Shown here in pieces: positions 36,701-47,539 of a stretch of DNA of 64,000 nucleotides. A program made the translations under genes and the position numbers. Each line of letters starts with the position of its first letter. The stretch's first letter is position 1. Below the pieces are notes generated by a model. The model saw only the letters and a list, made by a program, of their open reading frames with translations, did no database searches and was not told where the DNA came from. The stretch spans positions 223,420 to 287,419 of the forward strand of contig MNCI01030945.1 of assembly GCA_015680685.1 (NCBI GenBank), read 5' to 3'. The DNA is from Gnetum montanum. Lineage: Eukaryota; Streptophyta; Gnetopsida; Gnetales; Gnetaceae.

Positions 36701-38105
36701 GGTGATGCACATCAATATGTAATTGAGGTCATCACAAATCATATCAAGGAGTGTTTTAACATTCCTATTATGCCACCGGTTGATATGACTAGAGCAAGAG
36801 ATGTTGAAACCATAGCTCGAACATCCATGGCCCTAGAAAAGCATGAAGATATTCTGGATCTACTACTACAAACTCAGAAAGTAATGCAAAATCTTTTTGT
36901 TATCCCATGTGATATTACTACAGTGCAGTTAGAATTAACCTCAACAAAGGATAAGCTGATCATGGTAGAAACTATAGCATAGCACATAAAAAATAAAGTG
37001 TAAAGGCTATAAGCAAAAAGGTAAGACCTTGCACAATACATTGCACTTGATAAGCTAGAATAATTTAGAACTAAACAAATCAGCCAACTAATGACTAAAT
37101 ATGCCCAAATGGAGATGGAGAAAGAAAAATAAACATGGAATGCCTCATTGGTAGACACACAAACCTATGTCCATGTCAAAGCCTTAACTGCCTTAAAAGA
37201 AGAAAATAACAGAATTATTGCTAAAAATATAAGGTTGACCAATATTTAGAAGCAGAAGAATGCAATAGAAGAAAGTATTCATCAACTGAGGAAGTAGTTC
37301 ACTGCAGTTAGCCTTGACATAAGGAAATTGACTTGGGAGAATAAGATCCTGTCAATGGAAGATGTATGCATAATATAACAAAAGTCAGCTATTAAAATCA
37401 ATGCATGGCAAAATGAGACCAAGAAACATAAACAACTGAAAGAGCACTTTATGGATAAAGTGGGCATGTTTAAGCAAATCAATGAAGCAAGATTAGCTTA
37501 ATCACGACATAGATACTTGATTGGCAATCAATCTTGGAAAGTCTTGTCCACATGCATTAAGTTGAAATTAAGAACAAAGACCTGCAAATAGGGGACCTAA
37601 TAGAATACATGGAATTAGGAAATCTTCGATATGCCAATCTAGCCATGTTAATAGTAAGTAGGCCTTGAAAGGAACTGGAGCAACAAGTGGATGTAGTTTA
37701 TGCATTATATGAGAAGAAGTTTGCAAATATAAAGGATGCCCAATAAAAGCTTCACATTGCAAAATTTGAACTATAGGCGGTCAAAGCTACGCTACCACAA
37801 TGAGAAGGATGTAGTAGCAAATTTAGCTAGGAGAATGACAAATTACTAAGAATTGAGAAAGATAGTAAGAGTATTTGAAGAAGAAAGGAAGTAGTTCACG
37901 ACTTGGTATGTGAAAGCCAACAAAAAGTTTTCACAGTTGTCGTGCCCATGGGAAGTATTAACTCAAGCAAACATTGCTAAATTCAACTGGATGATACATG
38001 ATCCAAGATTAGAGGAAGAGAAACTTTGGGCACTACTCAACAGATACCAATTCTAGAAGGCTAATGATAAAGAAAAGAAGTCGATGGAGAAGCCACCACT
38101 ACCTA
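33727..38105 (+). pseudogene. E7 env-position ORF, partly coiled coil
   Basis: Two blocks, 33727-34930 and 36060-38105, aligned with E5 and E1. The leader has TTAGTTGTGGGGGAGAGTGC (33840), equivalent to E5. The ORF part at 36117-36419 is the best preserved in the window: LLFLEIQKRFEEKKVGKLSL, VIRRLCRQIGILGYTNNVLR, KAHNASYVEISKLV. The block at 36770-36982 (VETIARTSMALEKHEDILDL) begins a long helical, Glu/Lys/Gln-rich part reaching 38040. Stops are frequent. The family is unknown to me. There is no visible membrane segment. Confidence 0.6.
34935..36055 (-). repeat. Insertion in E7 ORF with TATA and GGGACATCC repeats
   Basis: About 1.1 kb splits the env-position ORF. One end is AACTTAGAAGGGGGAGGG, a motif seen at the edge of other plant repeats. 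Between 35595 and 35765 variants of GGGACATCCTA occur at least six times. On the minus strand a TATA-like GGTATAAAAG (near 35520) follows them, so the array lies upstream of a TATA as in a U3. A solo LTR of another family is the simplest reading. Exact ends and target duplication were not found. Confidence 0.4.
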
Positions 38106-38464
38106 TGATGAGTGGCAAGGTACCCCTACACTCAACCATACGAATACGAGCATAGCACACGCGATCTGGTTGAACTCCACAGACTAAATGCCTACACGCC
38201 TCATGGAATCACTTAAGGTTAACCATTCATTGTCTTCCCAGACTTAGTTGTAGTTGTCACGGTGTATGGTTAAGTAAGTCCGAGGTATATGATTTTTATA
38301 TCTTTTGATGTTTTTATCTTCTATGCTATCGAGGTGAAGGGTTGAGAAGACTAATTCCTAACTTTAACTAACTAACTAACTAAGTCTTAAATTACCTAGC
38401 GTCAACATCCGTTCCCACTTACCATACACACCTTGAACCGATGCAACCGTGGCTACCAAATGCT
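38106..38464 (-). mobile_element. E4 3' LTR, U5 side only
   Basis: The plus-strand start TGATGAGTGGCAAGGTACCC is the reverse of the LTR 3' end shared with E8 and the solo LTR at 56057. The LTR continues to GCTACCAAATGCT and then enters the gap. The TATA box and U3 are not in the assembly. Confidence 0.75.
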
Positions 38465-38933
38465 NNNNNNNNNNNNNNNNNNNNNNNNNNNNNNNNNNNN
38501 NNNNNNNNNNNNNNNNNNNNNNNNNNNNNNNNNNNNNNNNNNNNNNNNNNNNNNNNNNNNNNNNNNNNNNNNNNNNNNNNNNNNNNNNNNNNNNNNNNNN
38601 NNNNNNNNNNNNNNNNNNNNNNNNNNNNNNNNNNNNNNNNNNNNNNNNNNNNNNNNNNNNNNNNNNNNNNNNNNNNNNNNNNNNNNNNNNNNNNNNNNNN
38701 NNNNNNNNNNNNNNNNNNNNNNNNNNNNNNNNNNNNNNNNNNNNNNNNNNNNNNNNNNNNNNNNNNNNNNNNNNNNNNNNNNNNNNNNNNNNNNNNNNNN
38801 NNNNNNNNNNNNNNNNNNNNNNNNNNNNNNNNNNNNNNNNNNNNNNNNNNNNNNNNNNNNNNNNNNNNNNNNNNNNNNNNNNNNNNNNNNNNNNNNNNNN
38901 NNNNNNNNNNNNNNNNNNNNNNNNNNNNNNNNN
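38465..38933. other. Assembly gap (469 N)
   Basis: Unsequenced bases. By comparison with the other LTRs the gap should hold the U3/R part of the E4 LTR and its polypurine tract. All long open frames drawn across it are artefacts. Confidence 0.99.
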
Positions 38934-40798
38934 TGACTGAATGAAAACTCGTCCTCAAGTTCCTTACAAAATATTGGGAAGGTATGGGATTATTGAGGTG
39001 AATGGAACTAATGGGATGACATGTGAATGAATCATCATTATAAGACTTGACAAAATTGGTGTTCATGACAACAAGGGTGAACACCTTATTACATTGACAT
39101 CAGGCCTTAGTTGGCAGCTGAGAAAGAGAGAGAGAGAAAGAAGTGTTGCTACTGCCAATGCCAAGATTGTGCCTTTTGTTGTCCATCCGTAAGCGTGTCA
39201 TCGATCTTGCTCCTTGCATAGCTGCTGTAGCGCTGCTCCATTCCAAGTATTCCTTCCAGATCCAGTCCGTTGTTACATGATCGCCATCTGCACACACAAC
39301 ATAGTCTTATATTATCAAGGGTAAATGAATCATCATGTAATTAATACCTTGCTTCGGTGTAAGTCCATTGGCTAGGTTGTGGTATGGCTGATACGAATCT
39401 GGAGATATAATAATGAGGACTACCAAACATGTAGGGGTTAGGGAAAAATTGAAAAAAAATCAGGGCTAGGAGAAAATCGAAAAAATCAGGCCCCGTACCC
39501 ACATGACTAATCGCGAACCTTTAGTAGCGTTAGAATGGAGAAAGAAAAAGGAATAAGAAAGATCAGTAAAAAGGGACAACTATAGCATTGATGAAATGGA
39601 TGTCAAGATGGAAATGAACAAAATAAAAATTAATTACAAAAATGTTTAAGGGAAAGAATTTAACTAGTGCACCAAAGAGGAATGTCAGTGGGTCCTCCCC
39701 AAAGCAGGCTCATGCCCTTAATGCCTTGACAAACCCACATTCAAAGAGTCCGTAGGCTCTAGGAATGTCATGTGGAACAAGAGTTAAAGTTTTAACCACA
39801 AGAATTTACCAAAAAGAAAACAATGCATCAACTAAAATATATACACTAATGATACAACCGACAATGATGTGAATAATGGAGAGAAGGATGGAGAGAAGAA
39901 AATGGAATGGAATCCCAAGAACAAGGTGGCGTATAGCCCCTTATGTATGTTATGGTTAATGTGACTTAGCAAATCTCATTCGAACTCCGGCCTCAAACCA
40001 ACCACATCCAGTGAATTCACATTAATGCATTTGACCAATCCATCCTCTTGAAGTAACAAGAATGCCTCCTCCAAGAGCCACCACCATTTCGATGAAACAA
40101 AGGAGAGAATAGGAAGTGAGAAGGGCCTCAGTTAGAGGGAACATTTTTGGTTCCATAACTAGTGCTTGTAGCCAAGAGATTATTTCATCTAAGGGGTGTG
40201 CTTTGAATTCTCACTTTCTTTGTTTTCTTTTCTTGTTCTCTTTGTTTTTTTCTTTTGTTTTTGTGTTTTGTGTTTTTATGCGTGAGAACCACACCATGCA
40301 AAGACTTTTTATTTTTATTGGCTCAGCTTCCAATAATTGGGTAGAATTGGAACGACAAGAAAACTCATGGAGAAAACATCCAAGCATCCAAGAGAATGAC
40401 CAACACCAATGCACCAAGTTCCCTTGAAGTCACACCCTTTTCAATCCTTGAGTCCTTCCTTAGTTTGAGAAATGCCTAGTCACCGATTCATTAAAGTTCT
40501 TATTATGAAGGGGACTGTACATTTCCAAGCTGAGAGAAACCATAGAAAGTGTGGAGGAATAGATGAAGTGAACTCATTGCCTGCCATATCAAAAGAAACA
40601 TACCTTAGTATCAACATCATGACCTAAAGGTGAAAACCAAACATTAGCAATCAATATGAAAACAGTTCATACCATCATTCCGAACATTTATTGGGTGACA
40701 AACTTACAGGGTGGATCACACACACACACAAAATAAAAAAGTATAATGATGATGTAAAACAAAAACAAGAAAAGTTAAAGAAATTTGTAAAACAAAAA
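38934..40798 (-). other. E4 3' region and spacer
   Basis: No intact gene. The segment next to the LTR (minus GAACTTGAGGACGAGTTTTC) is shared with E1, E5 and E8. A minus-strand frame at 39100-39297 and the (GA)n microsatellite at 39118-39143 lie in the 3' region. GGGTCCTCCCCAAAGCAGG (39694) and ACCACACCATGCAAAGAC (40287) are spacer landmarks. The central GACATGTTACCC core is deleted between GAACATTTTT and GGTTCCATAAC near 40145. Confidence 0.55.
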
Positions 40799-41440
40799 NA
40801 GTTTCCTCAGTTTGTTCCGTGCATATTGGTTTGCTCTTCCTAGTAGCTATCAACCACGAGGTGTCTACTACTTATGTGGTTGCTACATACAAGCACCTTT
40901 GAATTTGTGTTTCTTGGGCACACCGATTACATAGAAGAGATGCGGAGCATTCCTCCATGTCATCACCCTCTGAGTCACTGTATGTGATGCATGGAACTTT
41001 CCTCTTCTCGATCCTTCCATAAATGTTTATCTTAGAGATTTCCAAGGAAAGATCTTGGATCCTACGGCATGTGTCTACTGTACTCAGCCATGCCCTTCCC
41101 ATTATAATTGGGAAGTCCCCTTTGTTGTTGTTAACTTCAATCACCAGGAAATCAACTAGGTAGGACCAACCACACATAGTGGTAACGATGTCCTCCAGCA
41201 ATCCCAAGGGAATGGTGATGGACTGGTCCGCCAGCTCTAGTTGAATGTTGCTCTTCTTAAGTTGTGATACATCTCTCATGAAATTAAGCTGACTCCGGAA
41301 CTTGAGTCAAGAAGAGCCCTATGTGGTTCATTTCTGGCGACTTGAAGGTAGATTAAGGGACTCCCAAGGTCAGTTAATTTCCTGGGAAGGTGGCCTACCT
41401 TGATCCAGTCGATTATGGTATGGGTTAACATAACCTTCTG
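40799..41440 (-). pseudogene. E4 protease
   Basis: The 135-codon frame 40872-41279 reads NIQLELADQSITIPLGLLED, then GWSYLVDFLVI, FPIIMGRAWLS and, at its end, RCLYVATT. Upstream (41280-41360) LIYLQVARNEPHRALLDSSS continues into SGVSLIS. The active-site triad is Asp-Ser-Ser rather than Asp-Ser-Gly. It is the longest open protease frame in the window, yet RT does not follow: the sequence breaks at the N of 40799. Confidence 0.75.
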
Positions 41441-41880
41441 CGTTGAGCTCTGATTTTGGTTTGAAGGGAGCTCCGAAGCCTTATATGTTGGAGGAGTGGT
41501 TGTGGACTCAATCGCTTGTTGTTTTGAGAGCCTGTCTGGGCTTTTGGTTCTGAAGAAGGGTCTTCTCTTTTTACAGTTATAAGAACCAACAGTAGGTTGA
41601 ATGTTTATAGCTCTCGCAGTGTGACATTGTTGCGGTTAAGTAGAAAGTTCCCCTTGCATTGTTGGAGCAGGAGGTGTTATGGGAACTACCGGTGGAAGAG
41701 GTGCAGATGGAGTTGGGGGATGGGATGAATGTGGGATGTCTCCCAAAGGAGAAGGAGTCCTCCTAAAGTACTCCCAAACTTGGTAGTGATGTTGGGGAGT
41801 TGTGTGACTCATAGAGTCACTTGGAGAAATTGGCTGCTGCACATAATATCCATAAGGATCAGGTTGCCGGTAATTAACTT
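41441..41880 (-). pseudogene. E4 gag C-terminus
   Basis: The frame 41636-41842 is Pro/Ser/His-rich (MQQPISPSDSMSHTTPQHHY, then PPTPSAPLPPVVPITPPAP). Upstream, YGYYVQQ and a short CKKRRPFFRT-like basic segment precede protease. The capsid-like part of gag is missing because the LTR is fused directly to this region at about 41880. Confidence 0.6.
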
Positions 41881-42180
41881 AATTTGTATGCTGCAAGGTT
41901 TAACATAAAGTTCATCTTTATTACTGTACACAAATGTGTGCTCAGGTACAAATTGCTCGAATAAAGATCCATTCACTCTATGACTTCTACTGCAAGCACA
42001 CAGAAATTATTTTAACTTTGGACTAATAAAACTGCAAGAGTTTGGCTATGGGTCTAAGTCTAACTATCTTGAACAAAGGGCGCCACCTCTTATTTATAGA
42101 AGATGAGGCAGGACACAATATCGCGTATGCGATATTGCGTGGCAGATGTGATATCACGTATGTGACATCGGGGCTCATCA
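41881..42180 (-). mobile_element. E4 5' LTR, truncated
   Basis: Minus strand: TGATGAGCCCCG start, U3 with perfect dyads (plus strand CAATATCGC-GTAT-GCGATATTG at about 42115 and GTGATATCAC at about 42148), TATAAATA at 42091-42098 (minus), CTTTATTCGAGCAA in R, and AAACCTTGCAGC at about 41890. It is then joined to gag. The break lies close to that in the E2 5' LTR. Confidence 0.65.
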
Positions 42181-43193
42181 AATGCTTTCCTAGTTTATTA
42201 ATATCTCTCTCAACCTTCAACCCCCTTAGTTAAATACACTCAGTATGACCGCTTCGAGCATGCATGTAGCGCTTGGTAACCCAGTAACGATTAGCGTTTG
42301 GTAATGCCAGCAGCGTTGCACTAGTTCAGGATGTGTACGGCAAGTGGGAACGGATTTAGAAACTAGTTATTGAATAGTTAATGTAAGTTAGCCACTTAGT
42401 TCTCTCTCCCTCTCCTTTATTAGTAGAAAACATAAAAAATATAAAGGCTATAAAAATCATGTACCTCAAGCTTACTTAACCATACAACCGTGACAATACA
42501 AGTAAGTTTGGGAAGACAACAATTGATTAACCCTGAGTGTTCCATTAAGGCGCGTAAGCACTTAGTCCTTGGAGTTCAACCGGATTGTGTGTGAAACGCT
42601 CGTATTCGTATGGTTGAGTGTAGGGGTACCTCACCACTCATTAGTAACCCAGTAGCACTATAGTGTTTTCAAGATGTGTACAGCAAGTGGGAATATATGC
42701 TTATGTTAGGATTAGTTAGATATTAGTTAAGCATTTGTATACTTTATTCTTGTTCTTAGATGACTTAATTCATAAAAGATAAAATGATAAAAATCATATG
42801 CCTTGGTTCCACTTAATCATACCCTTGTACTTCATAAGTGGAACTAGGAAGACAACAATTGCAAGAGTTAGATTCACCTCCTAGAACTAGTGTACTTAAA
42901 AACCTAGAGTCTATGGAACTCAATTGGATCGCTAAGTGAATGCTAGTGATTCGTATGGTTGGGCGTAGGGCATACTTGTTGCTCATCAGCAACGAACATC
43001 ATCACATCATATGCCTTGTTGTGAGTTAGACCATACGTTTCGACTATACTAACTCTAGTAAGAAGACAACAATCATAAACTTCATATCAACTAGCTAGAA
43101 TAACAAGATTATTCCATCCATGGATTATGATCTCGTCATGTATGCACGCTTGTGACTTATATGGTTGGGTGTTGATAACTCTTGCTACTCATC
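42181..43193 (+). repeat. Three nested LTR 3' ends
   Basis: Three successive U5-type ends in plus orientation: 42210-42645 (ending GGTACCTCACCACTCATTA), 42646-42988 (ending TTGCTCATCA) and 42989-43193 (ending GCTACTCATCA). Each carries the shared GTATGGTTG-GTG/CGTAG motif before its end. The second and third start internally within U5, as expected when an LTR inserts into the U5 of an older LTR and the left parts are elsewhere. Confidence 0.65.
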
Positions 43194-44564
43194 AAGTGAG
43201 GTGGGGGTAGAGGTGAGGGAGCAATGATGAAATCCAAAAGAATGACTATAAGTAGACTTCAAGACATATGGCCAATGTGATCCTTTAAAATAATTATACA
43301 TGAATATAATGATGCTTTAAGTGTGATTTGAATTGGTGAGATTATGAGCAAACATCCTAAGCCATCAATAATTGGCAAACTAAAACAATTTAATTATATG
43401 TATGCTCCAAGATATTTAACCAACATGATACTTTGCAAAAGCTTAAGAAAAATGTGATGATGCCTTAGGTGTAACTTGAATTGGAACCTCTTTCTTAAAA
43501 ATCATTTATGTAAGCTAACAATTTGGGCCACTTTTCATTAACATAGTATGACCTTAGATAAGTGCCTTTCATAGTTAATTAAAGCCTATTGATATTCAAA
43601 AAAAACTTTGCTTGGGTAAATCCTTTGCTGACCATATTAAAAAGAATTGTAGAAGAGAAGGTAAAAAGCCATATGGTATTGGAATGGTACGAAACATTTT
43701 GGATGAGAACAAGGTGTTGCCGTGGGTACATGCTTAAACGCAAGGGAATATTGAGTTACGTGTAAAAGTGGTGTGGCTGGCGTGGAATTCGTAGAACATG
43801 GAAAGAAAAAACGTTAACGTATTCAGCTTTGTACGACTGTTAAAAGCAGTTTCGCTGATTTGGCACCCATCACATCAACGTATAAGATTTCGTATCCGTG
43901 TCCTGGTTCAATGTGTATTCCTTATTGTAGCCCACATAGTGGATCCTAAGTTACCCATGCGGGCATTCACGCAATAATAGTAAAAGCCGTGCATGCTCTC
44001 TCTTACTAAAGTCCAACACCAAGACAAAGACCAAGTCTAGTCGGCTGACCACGTCAACCTAAGCTCACGTGGTGGTACCATTACTTTGGAAACCTTAATT
44101 TCCGGTGCACCAACACAACTAGGACTTGTACTTGTATTTATGGTCTGTCTACACATGAAATGAAGCAACAAATCCACACGCACGTCCCCAACAAACAGAG
44201 CCCTCCATCCCATCAAGTGGGCAAATTCAAGGAAGCATCACAAACCCCAACACAGCACGCAATTATTAATTTAGAAAAGAAAAAGCCATGCATCTTATCA
44301 AAAATAGTTAAAAATCCATTAGCGTCCATCCAGCTCACAAAGGCCCAGTAATAATAATAATAGTAGCCAAAACCACTGAATAAGCCAAGCACAGCGGCTG
44401 CTGAAAAGCAACAACCAAACCAACCAACTAACAAACAGGCAGCGCCAATAATGTAGCCAAACGTAGGCCTCCACGTATTTTCCGGGACATATTTATAAAA
44501 AAATACACGATTTGGGGCTGCTGCCCTGCCCTGCCCTGTGCTGGTGGTGTGTAATTGAACGACT

Positions 44565-44620
44565 TGAGTGTTAAGAAAGGCATCGTCGCCACTTGGCCAC
44601 GGTTCAAGTCCGGGCTACCC
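44565..44620 (+). repeat. SINE-like unit (B-box)
   Basis: GGTTCAAGTCC at 44601-44611 matches the tRNA B-box. A weaker A-box-like segment (GTGTTAAGAAAGG) lies about 30 bases upstream. It does not fold into a full tRNA by eye. Likely a decayed tRNA-derived element. Confidence 0.35.
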
Positions 44621-44914
44621 AGAATTGGCCACGTACAAGAAGAAGAAGAAGATGAAGACGCCGGCTTCTTATCCTCAGCCCCACCGACCCGCCCCTCCGC
44701 TGGTCTGTAACTGATTTATTTTCCTTTTGTCGCCTCTGCGCCCAGCCCCACGTGACCGGGCGCCTTTTCCGCTGGTTCACACTTAACTGCCCCGGCTTTA
44801 AGTAAATCCCGGCGGCTTGGGCTTCGAATTTTGGGAAAAGAAAAGAGAAAAGAAGAAGAAGAAGAGCCGTCTGGCACGTCAAATTTCTGTTGAAAAGTTT
44901 TCGTTCGGGACGGA

Positions 44915-44960
44915 AAGGTTGATGAAATAAGAGTTGCGGGTTCGAACGCTGGTGCCGAAT
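44915..44960 (+). repeat. SINE-like unit (B-box)
   Basis: GGGTTCGAACGC at 44938-44949 is a near-perfect B-box. The upstream A-box is weak. No tRNA cloverleaf is visible. Confidence 0.35.
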
Positions 44961-45387
44961 TAATCAATGCCTGAGTTAACATGTTAGGTGGGTAAGGGTC
45001 GTGTTGTGTGAAGGCCATGTAATGATTGGGCACCGTATTTTGTTGAGGTGGAAATGGCCTAACTATGGTTTGGAGTATGAATGTTTGTGTGGGCACCAAT
45101 GTGGGTGTGGGTGGAAGCTTGTGGACTTGAACTTCTCATTATTCATGATTGCATGTGCTGAACATGATACGCTCTTTGCCTTGACTATTATATCCATTAT
45201 CACTGTTGTTCGTTCGTACCTGGCGGCATGTGGTCTGAGAATATTACGTTTACTTGCAATTGTCCAGCTATTTAATTTTTCGCTACGGATATTTTAAATT
45301 TGAACATTAGCTTTTAGCTTTTTTAAAACTTAAAACATTTATGCTTTTCAGAATCAAGAAAATGAAATTTTTTATCGATATGTTTGA

Positions 45388-45478
45388 GACCTTTTGGATT
45401 TATCAAATCAATTTTGGATTTTGAAACTGGAGTGGGACCTTTTGGATTTATCAAATCAATTTTGGATTTTGAAACGGA
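45388..45478. repeat. Tandem duplication, 48-bp period
   Basis: GACCTTTTGGATTTATCAAA begins at 45388 and again at 45436. The two units are almost identical over about 41 bases. Confidence 0.9.
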
Positions 45479-45484
45479 CCAATA

Positions 45485-45610
45485 TTTGGAGTGATGGTAA
45501 AGTTCTTGTTTTTGAAGTCAAAGACCTAGGTTCAACCCTATGCATAGCCACTCAAAGAGGTTAGACTTTGCTCACCTACCAACCCTCGTGGGACCAGGAT
45601 GGCTCCAAGT
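45485..45610 (+). repeat. SINE-like unit (A-box and B-box)
   Basis: A-box-like TGGTAAAGTTCTTG (45494) and B-box AGGTTCAACCC (45528-45538) are about 35 bases apart, as in tRNA-derived SINEs. Confidence 0.45.
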
Positions 45611-45639
45611 GATGATCCTTTTTACTAGTGCTTTTGAGA

Positions 45640-45683
45640 TTAACAAGCCAAGAATCTTAACACTAAGCTAACACCTCATTGTT
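45640..45683 (-). repeat. SINE-like unit, 5' part of family A
   Basis: The minus-strand sequence AATGAGGTGTTAGCTTAGTG shares its 5' end with the units at 46348 and 59816. The A-box is TAGCTTAGTGTTAAG. The B-box is lost. Confidence 0.45.
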
Positions 45684-46084
45684 ATGATAGAGATTGGTCT
45701 ATGTTGTACATTATATATTAGATTTAAGTGAGAGTATCAGTTTGCAATTTGCAATTACAAATTTAATTCCAAAGGCTATGAAACATTACTAAGTTCTACA
45801 ATAGAATCATGCTTACTATATGTCCTACTTGTACATGCATTTAAATAATTTTGCATTCCAACACCTCCCTCCCCCAACCCCATCAAATACCATAAAAGTT
45901 ACAAGTCTTAACCAATAGGCTACACCTTACAAATTCAAAATCCCATGCCTTGGTTATAAAAATTGTAACTTCTTTTAAACTTGAGGATTGTAACATAATT
46001 CTTACCTATGTAACAACGTAGATGTGACCTACAATATAGGAGTGTTCTACTAGAAGGCTACTCCATTGTTACCATACTTATAAG

Positions 46085-46165
46085 TGGAGGTAAATATCAA
46101 ACCCACAGCCTCCCTCTTAAGGGATAAGAAGCCAAACTACTGCACTACACCACTATGTGCAATTG
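46085..46165 (-). repeat. SINE-like unit
   Basis: The minus strand holds TAGTGGTGTAGTGCAGTAG (A-box region) and, about 45 bases on, GTGGGTTTGATATT (B-box-like). Confidence 0.35.
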
Positions 46166-46347
46166 AAGTTGCAACTTGGTCATTGACAAACCAACACAAT
46201 GGCTAGTTGAGGCATTCATAGTAATTGCTTTAACTTTTACATTAACAATGAGTTGATATGTTAGATGAAAGTGTGACATAAATGCAAATGTTTATATTAA
46301 TGTTGAATGTTATAATAACACATAAATTGTAAAATAAACATTAGAAA

Positions 46348-46430
46348 TAATGAGGTGTTAGCATAGTGATAAGAATCTTGATTTGGAAGCTCTAAGTTAT
46401 GGATTCGTTTCTAGTCGGCAATCTTGAATT
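46348..46430 (+). repeat. SINE-like unit, family A
   Basis: Starts AATGAGGTGTTAGCATAGTG. A-box TAGCATAGTGATAAG, B-box GGATTCGTTTCTA at 46401. It aligns over its whole length with the minus-strand unit at 59742-59816, including the AAGTTATGG spacer just before the B-box. Confidence 0.5.
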
Positions 46431-46571
46431 ATAAAGTTCTAATTGGACTATATATCTTGGGGTGTACCTATATTTTATTTATTTCAGGTTTCAATACCAA
46501 AATACAAACATTAGAGGAAGACTTGGGTGGCTACCATTTTAGACAAGCTAAATTATCAGTTTCTTAGATGG

Positions 46572-47414
46572 TGATGAGCAACGAGGTACCCCTACGCCCA
46601 GCCATACAAATCACAAGCATTCACACATGATCTAGTTGAATTTCATGGATGGGACTAGTTATGCATCTAAATCGTTATGCCGTGATCACAATTTGTTGTC
46701 TTCCCACTTGGACTAGTGGTTGCTTTGTCACATATGGTTTAATCCAAAGTGAGGCATATGATGATTGATGTTATCTGGTCCTAAGCTTCTCCTAATGATA
46801 ATAAAGGTCTTAATTAATTAAGCTAATTAACAATGAAAAGTAAAGTCTAAACTAGCCTATGTGCAATGAGTATTCATTCTTAATCGTTCATATATGCCTT
46901 GGACTTTGCGTAACTATCGCCCGAGCGTACATCACTGGGTGTACCAAATGATACACTATTAGGCTACCAAGTAATTACACTTAAGCACTCACGATTAGTC
47001 ATACTCATTTTGCTTAATGATAGGAATAATAAAGAGAAATAAACGAAAACATTAACTAAGGAAAACAATAAATAATTAAACAATTAAAAGCAATAATGAA
47101 TCTAAGTGGATGCTGCAATGATGAAAGTAATCTCGATCTTCATCGCCAATCATGTAACATGTCCAAGTATGTTACACTTGAATAAGGATGTCGTACAATC
47201 ACTTAACATCACACTATGGGCATGCATTGGAAAACAAAATTCTAACTACTTTAAAATCTATAAAAATGCTATTTAAAATCTATATCCCAATCATGCATCC
47301 AAGTGTGGTATTTATAGGCTCACACAAAAGGGACGATATCAAATGTCCAACATCAGAGGTTGTGCCCTAATATTGGATACTTGGTATCGTTGCCTTACAA
47401 AAAATGACTCATCA
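46572..47414 (-). mobile_element. E5 3' LTR
   Basis: 843 bp, minus orientation: starts TGATGAGTCATTTTTTG and ends TCGTTGCTCATCA. U3 has GATATC-type repeats but one unit fewer than the 5' LTR. The TATA box (minus TATAAATA, 47309-47316) is intact. Confidence 0.85.
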
Positions 47415-47427
47415 TACCCTCACAACT
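47415..47427 (-). other. E5 polypurine tract
   Basis: Minus-strand AGTTGTGAGGGTA directly precedes the LTR start. It is equivalent to CGTGGGGGTA in E1. Confidence 0.65.
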
Positions 47428-47539
47428 AAATGAAAACTCATCCTCGATTTAAACAAAATGAGGAACAAGTTGTTACAAAAAATTGGGAAGGTATGGGATT
47501 ATTGACTGATTAAATAAATACATAAATTAACTCTTTCAT

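Larger units (their letters stand above)
30491..38105 (+). mobile_element. E7: 3' half of a plus-strand copy with two insertions
   Basis: It contains the last part of the pol-3' spacer, an internal TATA segment and the env-position ORF. It is interrupted by foreign DNA at 31038-33726 and about 34935-36055. The right end is cut at 38105 by the LTR of E4, before the polypurine tract. The left end is joined head to head with gag of E8. Confidence 0.65.
38106..42180 (-). mobile_element. E4: internally deleted copy with assembly gap
   Basis: Minus-strand order: truncated 5' LTR, gag C-terminus, protease, then a jump at a single N (40799) to the spacer, a 3' region like that of E8, and a 3' LTR mostly lost in a run of N. 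RT, RNase H, integrase and most of gag are absent. The flanks (ACCTA left, AATGC right) do not match, so this is not a simple insertion. Confidence 0.65.
43194..46571. other. Gene-free stretch between E4 and E5
   Basis: AT-rich at both sides, with a GC-richer part at 44500-44900. No ORF is convincing: the minus-strand frames at 44213-44434, 44604-44882 and 44716-45099 are composition-driven, with Ser and Tyr runs from short repeats. It holds several Pol III-type SINE-like units and a 48-bp duplication (listed separately). A TATA-like ATATTTATAAAAAA at 44485-44498 has no recognisable gene after it. Confidence 0.5.

Noticed and set aside
38419-39084. Long open frames of 163-221 codons crossing 38465-38933
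   Set aside because: They consist of N and have no sequence support.
44601-44611. Possible tRNA gene
   Set aside because: A B-box is present but no acceptor stem, anticodon arm or full cloverleaf can be drawn.
44213-45297. Several short frames with Tyr, Ser or Leu runs
   Set aside because: They arise from trinucleotide repeats (TAA/TAT, AGA) and SINE-like DNA and lack domains.
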